From assembly GCA_021731045.1 (NCBI GenBank), contig JAKFYE010000013.1, forward strand, positions 1 through 64,000: 64,000 nucleotides of DNA, read 5' to 3'. This stretch comes from Bdellovibrionales bacterium (GTDB taxonomy: Bacteria; Bdellovibrionota; Bdellovibrionia; Bdellovibrionales; JAKFYE01). The position numbers were made by a program, and so were the translations under genes. Every line of letters begins with the position of its first letter. The first letter of the stretch is position 1. Of this stretch, positions 18,957 through 26,988 are shown piece after piece. A model generated the notes under the pieces. It made no database searches and was not told the origin of the DNA. It saw only the letters and a list, made by a program, of their open reading frames with translations.

Positions 18957-19472
18957 TTACTCCCCTTGAGAAGATAAGGCGCGAACCGGTGTGTCTCCGA
19001 TATAAACGACCATGCGTCCTTCTGCCGAAGTTTCAGGACACATAAAAGAATAAATGCCTTCTTTTTTAGGCGTGATTTCAAACTTTGTTATTTTGCCGAA
19101 GTACGTCCCGTGATGTTCTGAAAAACTATCTAAAATAAAACTTACGTTTTTCTCTTTGTCATTCACGTTCACAACGTAAACGGTATAAGCCGTATCTTTT
19201 TTTACGCGCACTGTTTTTGGAACAAAACCAGAGGCTGTCGACAGAATCACAATTTCTTGAGCCGGTGTACCGGCCGGCAAAATATTTTCGAAAAAACCTA
19301 AATCCGACTCTTTGGCAGTCGCCTTATTTGTAGGAGCCCCTTCAGTTTTTGTCACATTTTTGCGACGACGTGAAAGATCGATATCCCATGCAAATGATGT
19401 TGAAGCCATCAGTAAAAAGAGAACGCTAATTTTAATGTAAACTATTGCGCGCGTGGAAATCTGCAAATTCAC
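18957..19472 (-). CDS. Exported cupredoxin-like protein
   Basis: The start GTG at 19472 is chosen because GGAGG lies six bases upstream, inside the preceding gene, and it yields a good signal peptide (cleavage near STSFAW). The mature part has a cupredoxin-like beta domain (ILSTASGFVPKTVRVKKDT, then EHHGTYFG and IYSFMCPETSAEGRMVVY). A Cys and a Met stand at the usual C-terminal copper-loop positions but the loop His is absent, so type 1 copper binding is doubtful. It could be a structural or redox partner of the neighbouring Tad ATPase system. Confidence 0.7.
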   Translation of the reverse strand: MNLQISTRAIVYIKISVLFLLMASTSFAWDIDLSRRRKNVTKTEGAPTNKATAKESDLGFFENILPAGTPAQEIVILSTASGFVPKTVRVKKDTAYTVYVVNVNDKEKNVSFILDSFSEHHGTYFGKITKFEITPKKEGIYSFMCPETSAEGRMVVYIGDTPVRALSSQGE

Positions 19473-19710
19473 GAGCCACCTCCATAGCAAGATATTCTAA
19501 AATCTTTCCATCAAAATCTTTCAGCGAGCTCACCAACATCGGAATATCTTGGTGATACTCATTGGCAACTCGCATCGCCTCGCGAACATCTTCAAGATAA
19601 TGTGGCAATTCGTTCATGGCTTCTTGCCAATCTTTTTTTAAAACCGGATCAATTACACCAAGTTGATAAAGGGCATCGAACATATTTTGAAGTTGTCCCT
19701 GAAGATACAT
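19432..19710 (-). CDS. Conserved-looking 92-residue helical protein
   Basis: The protein is acidic and all-helical by composition, with no signal or membrane segment. I do not recognise a family. It is the first gene of the string running through the cupredoxin-like protein, CpaF ATPase, kinase, enolase and thioesterase. Its 3' end overlaps the cupredoxin start by 41 bases and contains that gene's ribosome site, supporting that both are real. Confidence 0.6.
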   Translation of the reverse strand: MYLQGQLQNMFDALYQLGVIDPVLKKDWQEAMNELPHYLEDVREAMRVANEYHQDIPMLVSSLKDFDGKILEYLAMEVAREFADFHARNSLH

Positions 19711-19923
19711 AGTCGCCTCTTTTCTCTTATGATTCTCATCGGATAGACGACCTCATCGGTTGAGTGTTCCCACACAGACCTAGACCTTTCACTTCGAATA
19801 TTAAGGGATAGGACGACCAACCTTGGTTAAGGTGTCATCTTTTGAGACGTTCGTTTGGCTTAGCGATATGCTATTAGGCATAAATCAACTGAGGTACCGA
19901 CTAAGAGTCGAAAATTTTAAAAA

Positions 19924-19943
19924 GCTGGAAGAAAAATTCCAGC
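19924..19943 (-). terminator. Terminator after phoH-like gene
   Basis: On the minus strand GCTGGAA and TTCCAGC form a seven-base stem around a six-base loop, followed by TTTTTAAAATTTT. It lies about 20 bases past the stop codon. Confidence 0.8.
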
Positions 19944-19963
19944 CGGATATAAATTAATTTTAC

Positions 19964-21313
19964 TTACAATAAATTTGAGGCGAGCTCGGCGAGTTCGGAA
20001 CGCTCGCCTTTTGTCAGCGTGATATGCGCAGCGATGTTTTGGCCTTTGAATCTTTCCACCGCATATGTCAAACCGCTGTTCGCAGAATCCACGTATGGAT
20101 TGTCGATTTGGTAACAATCGCCCGTCAGCACAATTTTCGTTCCTTCACCCGCTCGCGTAACGATGGTTTTGATTTCGTGTGGAGTTAAGTTTTGAGATTC
20201 ATCCACAATCAAATACTGATTTGGAATCGAACGACCCCGAATGTATGTGAGCGGCTCAATATTGAGCATGCCTTGATTAATAAGCTCTTGTGCGCGGCCG
20301 GCTGCTTTTTTTTGTGAGCCTTCTGAACCCATTAAATATTCAACGTTATCAAAAATAGGCTGCATCCATGGATTGAGTTTCTGCTCAACATCTCCCGGAA
20401 GATATCCAATATCACGACCCATCGGAAAAATTGGTCGACTGACCAGCAAACGTTGATATTTGCCTTCATCTAAAGTTTTTGAAAGCCCGGCGGCTAAAGC
20501 TAATAAAGTTTTACCTGTTCCCGCTTTACCGACAAGAGACACAAACATAATTTCATCGTTTAACAACGCATCCATCGCAAAGCTCTGCTCGACGTTTCGA
20601 GGGTAAATCCCCCAAATATTTTCGGCCGGCTTTATCAACGGAATAATACCTTTTTGGGTTTCGCTATATCGACCAATTGCCGAGTGATTAGGATTCGATT
20701 TATCTTTCATCACAACGTACTGGTTGCCTAAAAAAGTCACGTTCGCAATATCTTGAACTAATTTGTGCTGATAAAAATCATCGATGACGCCCGGGTCGAC
20801 TTCAACTTCGGTAACGCCCGCATAGAGCTCTTCGACAGAAACAGAATCTGGCTCATAATCACGAGCTTCAATTCCGTAAACATCGGCCTTAATACGCAAA
20901 TTCGTATCTTTGGTTATGAGTTCAACTTTGCAATCAGGGTGATCTTTTTTGAGCGAGATCGCGGTCGCTAAAATACGATTATCAGGCTTATCTTGATCTA
21001 AGCCTTTTGGAATCCCTACCAAACCATGATCGATATTAACGAAAACACGTGAGCGTGTCCGTTCGACTGTGACACCACGAGCAAGACTTCCCGCTCCTCT
21101 TAATACGTCGATAAATCGTGAGAACTGACGCGCATTACGACCGTTTTCACCAATATCGCGTTTAAAATGATCGATTTCTTCAAGTACCGCAATCGGGATG
21201 TAAATGTCTGCCTCTACAAATTTGTATAACGATTGGGGATCAAAAAGAATCACGTTGGTGTCGAGAATAATTTTTTTCTTATGGTTGCTGGATTCTAGCG
21301 TCGTGTTTGTCAA
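19964..21313 (-). CDS. PIN-PhoH fusion ATPase (YlaK/PhoH2 type)
   Basis: The 449-residue protein has an N-terminal PIN ribonuclease domain (about 15-150, with acidic KKIILDTNVILFD and LEEIDHFK) and a C-terminal PhoH ATPase domain (Walker A GKAGTGKTLLALAAG, Walker B YLIVDESQNLTPHEIKT, then TGDCYQIDNPY). Such PhoH2 proteins act as ATP-driven RNA unwinding nucleases in some bacteria. The start is TTG with GGGAG seven bases upstream. The gene is monocistronic with its own terminator. Confidence 0.9.
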   Translation of the reverse strand: MTNTTLESSNHKKKIILDTNVILFDPQSLYKFVEADIYIPIAVLEEIDHFKRDIGENGRNARQFSRFIDVLRGAGSLARGVTVERTRSRVFVNIDHGLVGIPKGLDQDKPDNRILATAISLKKDHPDCKVELITKDTNLRIKADVYGIEARDYEPDSVSVEELYAGVTEVEVDPGVIDDFYQHKLVQDIANVTFLGNQYVVMKDKSNPNHSAIGRYSETQKGIIPLIKPAENIWGIYPRNVEQSFAMDALLNDEIMFVSLVGKAGTGKTLLALAAGLSKTLDEGKYQRLLVSRPIFPMGRDIGYLPGDVEQKLNPWMQPIFDNVEYLMGSEGSQKKAAGRAQELINQGMLNIEPLTYIRGRSIPNQYLIVDESQNLTPHEIKTIVTRAGEGTKIVLTGDCYQIDNPYVDSANSGLTYAVERFKGQNIAAHITLTKGERSELAELASNLL

Positions 21314-21337
21314 CGATGTACTCCCTCATTGAAATGA

Positions 21338-21356
21338 ACTCTCAATTATAGAGAGT
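21338..21356. promoter_or_regulatory. Inverted repeat upstream of the PIN-PhoH gene
   Basis: ACTCTC (21338-21343) and GAGAGT (21351-21356) flank a seven-base A/T spacer, about 25 bases upstream of the start codon. It could be an operator or a leader hairpin. Confidence 0.3.
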
Positions 21357-21425
21357 ACTCTTCATCAGAAGTCCAAAGGAATCGTTAGTTTATCTTAAGA
21401 TTGCCGCGCACTGCAAAACGCGAAA

Positions 21426-21947
21426 TTACTTTTTAAAGGATTTTTGAAAATCACCAGAATCGCGATGAAGATCAACGCTGACACATTCGATGAACTTTAC
21501 AAAGTGTTCAAGCGCCTCTTCATTAACGGTGTCTTTTTCAAAATTAGCTCCGTAACGATTCACCCCTTCAGAAGGAATTTCTCGCACGTTGGAAATTTTT
21601 ATCGAGAATGGAAAATAAGTAAACTGACTTAAATACACCCGCATGGCGACTTCTTCGTCCAAAGATAGCTTTCCGACCTCAAATTCAAGATCAAAAGAAA
21701 GTCCTCTTTCAGAGATATCATAAAGCGCGACCTTTTTAAGGCCACTGCCAGGAATAATTAAGTACGCACCAATAAACTCAGTTAAGATCGTCCGTCGCAC
21801 AGACCGGCGTTCTTCCTGAAGAGCTGCCTGACGGCGCTCCACCATATCGAGGACCGGCGCAGATTCCACTATTGCAATATCATGTGATTTGCCTGTTTTA
21901 GCTCTACGACGTGAGTTTAAATCAATGACGTTCTTACGATTCCCCAT
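21426..21947 (-). CDS. PilZ-domain protein
   Basis: The start at 21947 is five bases behind GGGGGG and gives 173 residues. A longer frame upstream lacks a ribosome site. The domain has the basic RRSVRR motif (about 55-60) and YDISERGLSFDL, the D/N-x-S-x-x-G motif of PilZ. Both c-di-GMP contact motifs are thus present. It is probably a cyclic-di-GMP receptor, matching two diguanylate cyclase genes elsewhere in the window. Its promoter region is shared with the tonB-like gene and contains a MITE-like repeat. Confidence 0.78.
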   Translation of the reverse strand: MGNRKNVIDLNSRRRAKTGKSHDIAIVESAPVLDMVERRQAALQEERRSVRRTILTEFIGAYLIIPGSGLKKVALYDISERGLSFDLEFEVGKLSLDEEVAMRVYLSQFTYFPFSIKISNVREIPSEGVNRYGANFEKDTVNEEALEHFVKFIECVSVDLHRDSGDFQKSFKK

Positions 21948-22055
21948 TTGTGCCCCCCGGTACCTAGTACTTATCGGCAGAAATCGTCTCAACTTTAGAA
22001 AATGTTTTGAAATGAGACACTTGGTCCTGTTGATTAACCAACGAAAGTATATATG

Positions 22056-22179
22056 GGGTCTGTTCAAAAAGGGTCAGATTCCGCAGATGTGCCGAGGAGG
22101 GAGCGGCGGCGTACTGACTGTACGCCAGAGTGACGGACGACAGCGCAGATGAGGAAGATGGCCCTTTTTCAACAGACCC
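22056..22179. mobile_element. 124-bp MITE-like element
   Basis: Eighteen-base terminal inverted repeats (22056-22073 and 22162-22179, GGGTCTGTT at the tips) match at 17 of 18 positions. The interior is G+C rich, unlike the flanks, and carries a perfect hairpin GGCGTAC-tgact-GTACGCC plus two direct copies of CGCAGATG. It has no coding capacity for a transposase. I see no clear target-site duplication. It lies between the divergent PilZ and tonB-like genes. Confidence 0.75.
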
Positions 22180-22221
22180 ACTTGTTCCGAGCCCGCCCTT
22201 CGGCTATGCTCGACAGTAGAA

Positions 22222-23046
22222 ATGACCAGTATTCGCGGACTTACATTAAGCCTTCTCGTACACGGCCTTCTTTTAGGGCTGCTAACCTTTTGGGCAGATC
22301 AAGCTCAAAAAAATGGCCTCGTGAGGGATCTCCATAAGTTGATTCAGTTCGATCCTATAAAAACAGAGAATGAATTCATCTCGCTTGAAACCCAACCTCT
22401 TGATAATTCAAAAAAACCTCCTGTGCGTTACTCGGCTCAAAACACTCAGCGAGTTCGAGAGGAAACCCAAGCGCGTTTCTTAGGACCAACAGTCAACCGT
22501 CGATTTCCGACATATGAACCTACCAAAAAAGAAAATAAAAAAGAGCTTCAAGACTCCGATCAAACTGGTACTCTCGCGGTTCAAAACAACGAAGAAGTCA
22601 AACGCACAAAAATTCCACTTGGAATTTCGACCGTTCAATCGCAGTTAGATAAAGAAATTAAGTTTGGTGATTTTACGTCTCTCAATACAGACCAGAATTT
22701 ATTTTTTTCGTTTTATACACGGGCCGAAGCGCGCATTCGATTTCACTGGGAAGGTGGCGTCGAAAGCGTGATTGAATCCCTTAGTTTTCGCAATCTCGGT
22801 ATTCGCGATGAACGAACGTTCGTAACTGAAGTTGAAGTGCAATTAGATCGCGAAGGTAAGTATTTGCAAACATTACTTTACCGAACTTCGGGAGTAGAAG
22901 CCCTTGATCAAGCGGTTATACATTCTTTTGAACGGAGTGCTCCCTTTGTTAATCCTCCTCGAGAAATGGTGCGAGACGATGGTCTTATCCATCTTAATTA
23001 TGCCTTTCGTGTTTATTTTTCTCCCCAATTCTACTCGCGCCACTAA
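22222..23046 (+). CDS. TonB-like energy transducer
   Basis: The 274-residue protein has one N-terminal membrane anchor (about 6-24), a charged periplasmic linker and a C-terminal TonB-type domain with FVTEVEVQLDREGKYLQTLL and EALDQAVIHSFERSAPF. Proteins of this type transmit proton-motive force to outer-membrane receptors. The linker is not proline rich, and no ExbB/ExbD gene is near. The ATG has no clear ribosome site; the upstream region is occupied by the MITE-like element and a small CGAGC/GCTCG hairpin. Confidence 0.8.
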   Translation: MTSIRGLTLSLLVHGLLLGLLTFWADQAQKNGLVRDLHKLIQFDPIKTENEFISLETQPLDNSKKPPVRYSAQNTQRVREETQARFLGPTVNRRFPTYEPTKKENKKELQDSDQTGTLAVQNNEEVKRTKIPLGISTVQSQLDKEIKFGDFTSLNTDQNLFFSFYTRAEARIRFHWEGGVESVIESLSFRNLGIRDERTFVTEVEVQLDREGKYLQTLLYRTSGVEALDQAVIHSFERSAPFVNPPREMVRDDGLIHLNYAFRVYFSPQFYSRH

Positions 23047-23118
23047 CTTTACCTAACTCGACTTTTATTATTTGGATCTAGACCAATCTGAGCTCATTTT
23101 TCTGCTAGAATTTAAGCT

Positions 23119-23694
23119 ATGTCTTTACTCAAAAATTTCGTCGCGGCCTTCATTTTGTTTAGCATTTCCAATGCCTATGCAGGATTTGTCGAATTGGGCG
23201 CATCCGCGAACTACCACTCCTCTACAGTAACGTCTGAAAACTATAGCACAAGTGAATCGTATACAGGATCTTTGGGCTATTATTTTACCGAAAGCTCGGC
23301 ATTGGAATTTAGTTATACAAATGGTTATTCTAAAGCGAAAACAGAATCTTCGACCACAAAAGCCTATTACACAGTTTATGGATTAGATTTTATTCTCACC
23401 TTCGGTCCTAAAGACGCAGTTTTTCGCCCTTACTTAAAGGCCGGCGGCGCCTATGTTTATAAAGAGATCCGCTATCAACAGGCCGGGTATCCCGAGCCAC
23501 TCCCACCTGTTACCTCTTGCGGGATCGCGCCTTCAGCAGGCGGTGGATTTCGACTGTTGCTCTCACAAAACCTCGCAATTAAAATTGGTGCCGAAATTTG
23601 GTCAAGCCCGATCAACGACACGTGTTTGCCAGAATCACAACAAACATCAACCTACGACAATACGTATCGTGGTGGCATCTCTTGGATGTTTTAA
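23119..23694 (+). CDS. Small outer-membrane beta-barrel protein
   Basis: The 191-residue precursor has a signal peptide (cleavage near NAYAGF, residue 22), then alternating aromatic strands rich in Tyr/Ser and a terminal Phe (GGISWMF). This fits an eight-stranded OmpA/OmpW-like barrel. It is followed without a gap by a lipoprotein gene whose start lies within its last codons, so the two are probably co-translated. Confidence 0.75.
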   Translation: MSLLKNFVAAFILFSISNAYAGFVELGASANYHSSTVTSENYSTSESYTGSLGYYFTESSALEFSYTNGYSKAKTESSTTKAYYTVYGLDFILTFGPKDAVFRPYLKAGGAYVYKEIRYQQAGYPEPLPPVTSCGIAPSAGGGFRLLLSQNLAIKIGAEIWSSPINDTCLPESQQTSTYDNTYRGGISWMF

Positions 23695-24719
23695 AGATAC
23701 TTTTTCTACTCTTATTTCTGCCCTTACTCCAGGCGTGTCAGATCGATTACATAATTAAAAGTGGTTACGAACAGGCAAAAATACTTTCAAATCGTGTCGA
23801 TAACGAAGATATCCTTAAAGATCCCAATATGCCCGAAGAACAAAAACGCAAATTGCGACTGGCGGAAGAGGCAAAAGCTTTTGCCGAATCCGAATTAGGT
23901 CTTGCGCATTCAAAAAATTATTCAAGTTTTGTAAAGTTGGATCGACCTTACGCCAGTTACATTGTAAGTGCCGCTCCTAAATTTAAATTAGAACACCAAC
24001 TTTGGACGTTCCCGATCGTCGGTTCTTTACCCTACAAAGGTTATTTTTCAGAACAAGAAGCTCAAGATGAAGCTAAAAAAATGGAGCGCGATGGTTTTGA
24101 TACTTACGTGCGTGGTGCTAGTGCCTATTCGACGCTCGGTTATTTTCGGGATCCCATTTTGTCTTCGATGTTACGTTATCAAGATTCTGATCTCGTAAAT
24201 TTAATTATCCACGAAACCGTACACGTGACGCTTTATATTAAAAGTTCTGCCGACTTTAACGAGCGTATGGCAGTTTTTTTAGGCAACAAAGGGACCGAAG
24301 CTTTTTATCGCAAAAAAGAAGGTCCCAGTTCAGAGACTTTAAAAAATATTTATTCTGAAAATAATGATGAAGCGATTTTTTCAAAATTTATCACCGAAGA
24401 AAACCGCCGGCTTAAATCCTGGTATGAAGAACAAAAAAGCCCTTCAGAAGAAAGCAAAGCAGAGCAGCTTAAAAATATTAAAATAAATTTCAGCAAGCTC
24501 ATTCGACCGCAACTTAAATCTAAATCTTACGCAAATTTTGCAGAAGCTAATCTGAATAATGCGTATTTGCTTGCACTCAGCACATACGTTGCCGATTTGG
24601 ATGATTTCGAAAAAGCCTTCATCAAAAATGATCAAGACTTCAAAAAAACAATTGAATTTTTTAAGCAGTTACAAAACACAACGAAGCCCGAAGACACTTT
24701 AAAGCAACTTGTACTCTAG
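23682..24719 (+). CDS. Lipoprotein of the putative aminopeptidase family DUF2265
   Basis: I take the TTG at 23682 as start; it yields a lipoprotein signal MDVLKILFLLLFLPLLQAC ending at Cys19 and overlaps the barrel gene by 13 bases. The 345-residue protein carries a zincin-like HETVHVTLY and SADFNERMAVFLGNKG, the typical signature of the predicted aminopeptidase family Pfam Aminopep. Zinc would be bound by the two His and the downstream Glu. It probably acts at the inner face of the outer membrane on peptides. The substrate is unknown. Confidence 0.75.
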   Translation: MDVLKILFLLLFLPLLQACQIDYIIKSGYEQAKILSNRVDNEDILKDPNMPEEQKRKLRLAEEAKAFAESELGLAHSKNYSSFVKLDRPYASYIVSAAPKFKLEHQLWTFPIVGSLPYKGYFSEQEAQDEAKKMERDGFDTYVRGASAYSTLGYFRDPILSSMLRYQDSDLVNLIIHETVHVTLYIKSSADFNERMAVFLGNKGTEAFYRKKEGPSSETLKNIYSENNDEAIFSKFITEENRRLKSWYEEQKSPSEESKAEQLKNIKINFSKLIRPQLKSKSYANFAEANLNNAYLLALSTYVADLDDFEKAFIKNDQDFKKTIEFFKQLQNTTKPEDTLKQLVL

Positions 24720-24940
24720 TTTTTCGAAGCCCGATCTCGACGAGAACTATCCCTTAAAAACTTCATGTGTTCCCTTTGAGCTTGCGCCGAGGTCGATTCT
24801 TGCGTCTTCTCCGTTTGAATTTGATCCAAATACGCTTGTGTAAAATCGCTCGTATTTGGCGTGCGCGCAGGATCTCCATCCTTCGCAACTGCGGTCATCG
24901 AAACGAGAAGCGCTGCTGTTAGTATTAAAGCGCGTTTCAT
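24716..24940 (-). CDS. Small exported protein
   Basis: The 74-residue precursor has a signal peptide (cleavage near TAVAKD, residue 20) and a short, very hydrophilic mature part rich in Gln, Thr and Arg. ATG is preceded by AGGGGG. It is convergent with the DUF2265 gene, overlapping four bases at the stops. It follows the ECF sigma gene group in the same direction. The function is unknown. Confidence 0.6.
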   Translation of the reverse strand: MKRALILTAALLVSMTAVAKDGDPARTPNTSDFTQAYLDQIQTEKTQESTSAQAQREHMKFLRDSSRRDRASKN

Positions 24941-25007
24941 AAAATCCCCCTGTTATCTTAAGTGACTCTCGGAGCCCCTTAATGTGGTTAATCGGGGAAG
25001 TAATCCT

Positions 25008-25511
25008 TTACTCCTCGTGTACTATTCTAGGCTCCTTGCCCTTAATCCGAGACTCCGCGGTCTTCCCAGATTCAGCTAGAGCCCCTTTTAAACGTGTTAT
25101 CAGTCGATCTTTAAGTGCGAGATACTTTGCGACTTTAGGCGCGCCTAAAAGCTTTTCCAACTGCTCGACCTCGCGCATCTGGAATGTACCATACTCTTTC
25201 AAGTAACCTTTATATTCTTCGAGTAGTGCTGTTTGGGCTTTGTCCTCTTTTTGCATTTCCATCTTTTTGAGAACGTCGTCCATTTGGCCATCAAGTTTAA
25301 TTTTATCAGATCGCAATTTCTTCATAATTTTTGAAAACTCAAGCTCCTGCTTTGTATCCAGTCCTAAAGCATCACTGACTTTCCATAAAAAAAGTTCTTC
25401 CACACGTGCACGGCTCTTTTCGATATCATTCGCCATGACGGGCAAGCTTAAAAATATGCTCATCAATGCCGTGAGAATCCGTCGCGCCGTTCGGCTTGTC
25501 GATCTCTTCAT
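25008..25511 (-). CDS. Exported helical protein, possibly CpxP/Spy-like
   Basis: The start at 25511 has GGGGGA upstream. The 167-residue precursor has a basic signal peptide (cleavage near PVMAND, residue 27) and a mature helical domain of paired charged helices (EFSKIMKKLRSDKIKLDGQMDDVLKKME). This composition resembles periplasmic Spy/CpxP or anti-sigma sensor partners. It follows the anti-sigma gene by 32 bases, so it may sense envelope stress for the ECF factor. The family call is inference. Confidence 0.6.
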   Translation of the reverse strand: MKRSTSRTARRILTALMSIFLSLPVMANDIEKSRARVEELFLWKVSDALGLDTKQELEFSKIMKKLRSDKIKLDGQMDDVLKKMEMQKEDKAQTALLEEYKGYLKEYGTFQMREVEQLEKLLGAPKVAKYLALKDRLITRLKGALAESGKTAESRIKGKEPRIVHEE

Positions 25512-25543
25512 GTTGTCCCCCGGTTGGATTTCTCTCATATTTC

Positions 25544-26128
25544 CTACTTTAAAATATCTTCCATAACTTGTGCCAGTTCATCATCACTCATGTCTTCCGC
25601 GTGATAAGCTAATCGATCCAAAGTAAAGTCTTCATCGGTCTTATGAAGATTCAAAGTTTGCGCTAAGACTTCTGGATTCTCAAACGCCTCTTGTACAATC
25701 AAATCGGACTTGTCATGAGCTGTTTGAACCATATTCAGAGGTGCAGTTGAAGAGGGATTGAGAAAAGAAAAAAGTTTTTGTGAAATCCCGCCAACCAAAC
25801 CCGTAGATAAACCTAAAAATAATATAACAGATGCAGCGATGGGTCCCCACGTCTTGGGTTGCGTTATGATGATTTGCCATCGCGGTTGCACCGGCGTGTG
25901 ATGAATTTCCGACATGATGTTCTCAAATAATTTTTGATTAAACTCTGATTTTTTATACGGATCCGCATGTCGAATTGAACCACGCAATCTTTTTAGATCT
26001 TCTAAAATTTTTTCGTCAGCCTTCGAGTTTAAAAGCAGCTTTGCGTAATCTTCGCGTAAAGATGGATCAAGCTCATCTTCTAAATACTCAATCCAACTTT
26101 CTGTTGGCTTTCCTGATTTTGTTTTCAC
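25544..26128 (-). CDS. Putative transmembrane anti-sigma factor
   Basis: A GTG at 26128, seven bases behind GGAGG and overlapping the sigma gene's TGA, is the likely start. The 194-residue protein has a cytoplasmic helical domain (1-~105), one membrane helix (~118-135) and a short C-terminal periplasmic part ending in an acidic helix. It lacks the classical zinc HxxxCxxC motif. Its position right after an ECF sigma gene, with translational coupling, is the main reason for the call. Confidence 0.7.
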   Translation of the reverse strand: MKTKSGKPTESWIEYLEDELDPSLREDYAKLLLNSKADEKILEDLKRLRGSIRHADPYKKSEFNQKLFENIMSEIHHTPVQPRWQIIITQPKTWGPIAASVILFLGLSTGLVGGISQKLFSFLNPSSTAPLNMVQTAHDKSDLIVQEAFENPEVLAQTLNLHKTDEDFTLDRLAYHAEDMSDDELAQVMEDILK

Positions 26129-26730
26129 CCTTCTACCTCCGCAAGAGTTAAGTGTATTTCTGAAAATAAACTGTCTTCGCTCCCAACCCAATTCCGCAGC
26201 ATTTCATTTTCCTCAAGCGACTCTTTAACTTTAAGTAAACCATGTCGATAGTTCGCTTTGGCCGTGTCGTACGGACATTCCATAATCTGAGCAATTTCAT
26301 TAAAGCTCAGATCTTCATAAATGCGTAACTCAAGTGCGCGTCTTTGTTTTTCTGGCAATTTTTCAACTTCAGTTCTGAGAATCGCTTTGATATCTAAATG
26401 TATCAAAGTGGCTTCTGCAGATTCATTCGTTGCCATATGCACGTCGTCTATGTTGACGACTTCAAAACGCTGAGAGCGTAATTTGTTTCGGGCTGTATTA
26501 ATCGCAATCTGAAAGAGCCAACTTTTAAAAGAGCTTCGCCCTTCAAACATATTGATCTTGCGATACGCCTTTACAAAACTCTCTTGCACGATGTCTTCGG
26601 CTAACTCATGATCGCGCGTCATTCTTGCACATACGCGAAGCAAAGCCGTTTGGTGTCTCTTCACTAATTCAGTGAAGGCCTTCCCCTCGCCGGCTTTGAC
26701 CTCATCTACGAGCTCGAGATCCGCTTTCAT
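26125..26730 (-). CDS. ECF sigma factor
   Basis: The 201-residue protein has sigma region 2 (about 15-85, ELAEDIVQESFVKAYRKINMF and WLFQIAINTARNKLR) and region 4 (about 125-180, LPEKQRRALELRIYEDLSFNEIA). There is no region 1 or 3, as in the RpoE group. The ATG at 26730 has AAAGG four bases upstream; a GTG lies 12 bases earlier. It heads an operon with a membrane anti-sigma and an exported protein, typical of envelope-stress control. The regulon is not visible. Confidence 0.92.
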   Translation of the reverse strand: MKADLELVDEVKAGEGKAFTELVKRHQTALLRVCARMTRDHELAEDIVQESFVKAYRKINMFEGRSSFKSWLFQIAINTARNKLRSQRFEVVNIDDVHMATNESAEATLIHLDIKAILRTEVEKLPEKQRRALELRIYEDLSFNEIAQIMECPYDTAKANYRHGLLKVKESLEENEMLRNWVGSEDSLFSEIHLTLAEVEG

Positions 26731-26874
26731 CGTACCTTTCACTTGAGCCGTTAGCGCACCCCACAGACACGCACAGCTACTTAATCGTTAGACCAACGTC
26801 CAGTCGAAGTCGGTTAATCTCTTCAGGAAATCTCATCAAATCATCGGCGGCCAAGATCTTGGACTTAAGCCAAA

Positions 26875-26907
26875 AGCCGAGGAATATTGAGCACCTGGCT
26901 GTTTTTT
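26875..26907 (+). terminator. Terminator-like hairpin on the plus strand
   Basis: AGCCGAGG and CCTGGCT form a seven-base stem with one bulge around an 11-base A/T-rich loop, followed by GTTTTTT. Both flanking genes are on the minus strand, so no known plus-strand transcript ends here. Confidence 0.35.
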
Positions 26908-26988
26908 ATAAAGACAGAGCGTTATTTTAAGACGTAGGTCCTGAATTTTTTTATAAGGATCTTCAAACGGTGAGTTTGTGAAAGCGCG

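Noticed and set aside
22081-22161. Short peptides encoded by the MITE interior
   Set aside because: Frames arise from the G+C-rich repeat and have no start signals.
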